Below, in pieces: positions 62,587-64,000 of a stretch of 64,000 bases of DNA. The notes beneath the pieces were generated by a model. It had not been told where the DNA came from, made no database searches, and was given only the letters and a program-made list of their open reading frames with translations. The stretch is from Candidatus Thermoflexus tengchongensis (GTDB lineage Bacteria > Chloroflexota > Anaerolineae > Thermoflexales > Thermoflexaceae). Location: NCBI GenBank assembly GCA_016842085.1, contig JAEVEX010000061.1:1-64000 (forward strand), read 5' to 3'. How positions within the stretch are numbered: the first letter of the stretch is position 1; each line of letters opens with the position of its first letter. Made by a program: the position numbers and the translations under genes.

Positions 62587-63154
62587 CCCATCTCCCCAGC
62601 CCTCCCGCCGACGGGTGCAAAATGGAGAACCCCTCTACAGCGCCCTCTTCCAACAGGCCCAGAAACAGTTCCGCTTTGAGCGATGGAACGCCGAACCGAA
62701 CTGGGAGGAGGTGTGGCTATATTCTTTTGAGAGGGGCTCCGCCCTGGTCGCCCCGCTGTCCCCATCCGGCCCATCCCAGCGCTTCCTGACCGCCCCCGTG
62801 CGCGGGACGGAGATCCTGGCCCTATATGTGGTGGAGATCGAACTGAAGGAAGGTCCTGCTCGCTCCGGACGTGTCCACGTAGTGCGACCCGAAGGATTGA
62901 GCGTTGTGGAAATCCAACTGGAGGATGGACGCGTTGCTGCCGTGCGTCCGACCTTCACGCGCCGGAACAGTCGTTCTCCGGGGCATCCCGCTCCTCTCAG
63001 GAATGTTTGCTGTGACTGGTTTCGACTGTGGGCTTGCATCTCCGCCGGAACCGTTCCTTGCGAGCTCGGTTTCTTTTGGGACCCCGCGGCTCTGGCCGCT
63101 TGCCTTGCTGCGGTTGTGGCCGGCTGTATGGCCACTTTATGCTGGTTCTGTTAA
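62587..63154 (+). pseudogene. 3' half of the split gene: leader domain and 8-cysteine bacteriocin-like domain
   Basis: In-frame continuation of the gene begun at 61903 once the element is removed. The open frame starts inside the element (TTG 62549), and neither that codon nor GTG 62615 has a ribosome site. About 100 residues (YSALFQQAQKQFRFERW, WLYSFERGSALVAPLSPSG, VVEIELKEG) resemble a propeptide. The last 50 residues (63002-63151) hold eight Cys: CC-x7-C-x7-C-x13-C-x7-C-x4-C-x2-C, ending in Cys. This resembles halocin C8-like Cys-rich precursors; assignment is tentative. Confidence 0.65.
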
Positions 63155-63179
63155 TCCAAAAGAGACAAAGGGGATTCCG

Positions 63180-63524
63180 ATGTTAGAACGCGGCTGGCGG
63201 TGGTCTCTGATCATCCTGCAGATCGTTTGGATGGCAGTCGCCTTCGGGCTCGCTGTGGGCTCCGGGATATCTTCACTGCCCGTGATGGCTTTGTTAAGCC
63301 CGCTCCTCGGGGCTGCAATCGCTACTTTCACTCCCATCCAGGCCGGGATATGGGTGGGAGGGGGATTCGTGCTCCTGGGATATGGAAGTCTGCTCATCGC
63401 AGGATGGATGAAGCAATTCTATGGCCCCCTGGAGCCAATCGCGGTCATCGCCGTGCAAGTCCTTTGCGCCGGTTGGATATGGGAGCGAGCCCGGCAGTGG
63501 CGCACATCGCAGCCCGGGAGGTGA
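63180..63524 (+). CDS. Small polytopic membrane protein after the Cys-rich gene
   Basis: 114 residues with three to four hydrophobic helices (WSLIILQIVWMAVAFGLAVG, LPVMALLSPLLGAAIATFT, AGIWVGGGFVLLGYGSLLIAGW, PIAVIAVQVLCAGWIW). CAAAGGGGATTCCG precedes ATG 63180, 25 bases after the stop of the Cys-rich frame. Position and size would suit an immunity or export partner of a secreted peptide, but no family is recognised. Its last codons overlap the degenerate DCC copy. Confidence 0.6.
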   Translation: MLERGWRWSLIILQIVWMAVAFGLAVGSGISSLPVMALLSPLLGAAIATFTPIQAGIWVGGGFVLLGYGSLLIAGWMKQFYGPLEPIAVIAVQVLCAGWIWERARQWRTSQPGR

Positions 63525-63763
63525 AAGCCCGCTGCGCCGGGCGGATGGGGGCACGGAGTTTGCACGATCCCAAGGTTCGGGCCCTGCTGAACCAGGCCCG
63601 CCCCGGCTGGCGCTGGGAGCCGATGCTCCTCGAAATCGAGGGGGAGCACGTCCGGGTCTTCACGGGTCTCGCGATGCGCTGGCGCCTCATGCAGATCCTG
63701 GATCTCGAAGACCCGCCCCCACTCGGCGAGGATCGGATCGACGAGGGGTTCCTCAAAAAATGA
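63500..63763 (+). pseudogene. Degenerate DCC-family copy
   Basis: About 88 codons homologous to the middle of the 61903 gene (AREVKARCAGRMGARSLHD, then WRWEPMLLEIEGEHVRVF). The N-terminal CxxC region is missing, replaced by the end of the membrane-protein gene, and the frame stops before the Tat motif. Bases 63605-63678 are identical to 62050-62123 (74 bp), indicating recent duplication or gene conversion. Confidence 0.8.
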
Positions 63764-63800
63764 GGAAGGCCAGACGGCTTTTTCCTCCAAAAATGAGGAA
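63749..63800. repeat. Pair of near-identical AT-loop hairpins
   Basis: TTCCTCA-AAAAA-TGAGGAA (63749-63767) and TTCCTC-CAAAAAT-GAGGAA (63782-63800) lie 33 bases apart. The first overlaps the stop codon of the degenerate copy. They could act as terminators or operators ahead of the next DCC gene; a TAAGAT at 63822 may be its -10. Confidence 0.55.
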
Positions 63801-63860
63801 GCGCGAGGAGGGCGAAGGGGATAAGATGAGAAGTGGAACCTCTTCCAGGGAGGCGAGGCC

Positions 63861-64000
63861 ATGATCGAACGATATCTTCTCTTTGACAGCGGGTGTGCGA
63901 TGTGCGCGGCCCTGGCGCGGGAGGTGGAGGCCCGGAGCGGCGGGCGGCTGGGGGTGCGCTCGCTGCGGGAGCCCGAGGTGCAGGCCCTGCTGAACCAGGC
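63861..64000 (+). CDS. DCC thiol-redox family protein, third copy (5' part)
   Basis: ATG 63861 after GGAGGCGAGGCC begins MIERYLLFDSGCAMCAALAR, with the CxxC at residues 12-15, and continues with SGGRLGVRSLREPEVQALL, closely matching the 61903 protein. It runs off the window after 46 codons. Whether it also has the Tat signal and an intact Cys-rich C terminus cannot be seen here; this is the copy most likely to show the ancestral architecture. Confidence 0.85.
   Translation, partial: MIERYLLFDSGCAMCAALAREVEARSGGRLGVRSLREPEVQALLNQ

Noticed and set aside
62549-63154. Independent gene starting at TTG 62549 for the Cys-rich protein
   Set aside because: That start lies inside the inserted element and lacks a ribosome site; the frame joins the upstream DCC gene exactly when the element is excised.

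Overview
This looks like a chromosomal segment of a GC-rich, probably thermophilic bacterium. My best guess is Chloroflexota (Thermoflexus or Anaerolineae-like). The guess rests on an archaeal-type phosphoglycerate mutase, an unusually long class II aldolase, a GH130 / GT4-six-hairpin pair, zinc-ribbon proteins with disordered tails, a sortase with its substrate, lipoprotein machinery and no outer-membrane genes. No rRNA or other phylogenetic marker was used, so this is inference.

Layout. 1-4.1 kb: start of a sugar-nucleotide epimerase, diverging from a GH130 enzyme and a GT4-six-hairpin fusion. 4.1-16.2 kb: membrane cytochrome c, a REP-like cluster, tRNA-Arg(GCG) directly before argS, a winged-helix protein, rpsT, an orphan histidine kinase, dnaE, a PlsY-like protein and a sirtuin. 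16.2-18 kb: a stalked surface protein and a sortase. 18-31.5 kb: a branched-chain amino-acid operon (leader peptide, ilvB-ilvN-ilvC-leuA-leuC-smORF-leuD-cimA-leuB-ilvD) followed by asd. It is preceded by a complete ribosome-mediated attenuator. CimA and LeuA share LeuCD and LeuB, so isoleucine can be made through citramalate. 31.5-43.7 kb: two EamA transporters, a multi-hairpin repeat array, a glycosyltransferase co-translated with a pentaheme cytochrome, ClC and lgt, a class II aldolase and an OmpR/PhoR-type two-component pair. 43.7-60.8 kb: a fused ABC permease, secD-secF, an amidase, speB-potA-potB-potC, a GT-C type membrane protein, a coiled-coil PD-(D/E)XK protein, apgM and an M28 lipoprotein.

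60.9-64 kb is an accessory region and the most novel part. A LuxR-type regulator precedes a tandem family of DCC (CxxC) proteins. The first was once a single gene encoding an N-terminal DCC thiol-redox domain, an internal twin-arginine signal and a C-terminal 8-cysteine bacteriocin-like domain. A 250-bp ISAs1-type non-autonomous element with 18-bp terminal inverted repeats and a 9-bp target duplication has split it. Removing the element plus one target copy (259 bp) restores a continuous 330-codon frame. A small membrane protein, a degenerate copy sharing 74 identical bases, and the start of a third copy at the window edge follow.

Regulation visible in sequence: sigma70-type promoters with 17-bp spacing before the cytochrome c gene, the tRNA, rpsT, the ilv leader, secD and the LuxR-type gene, and several intrinsic terminators, some shared by convergent genes.
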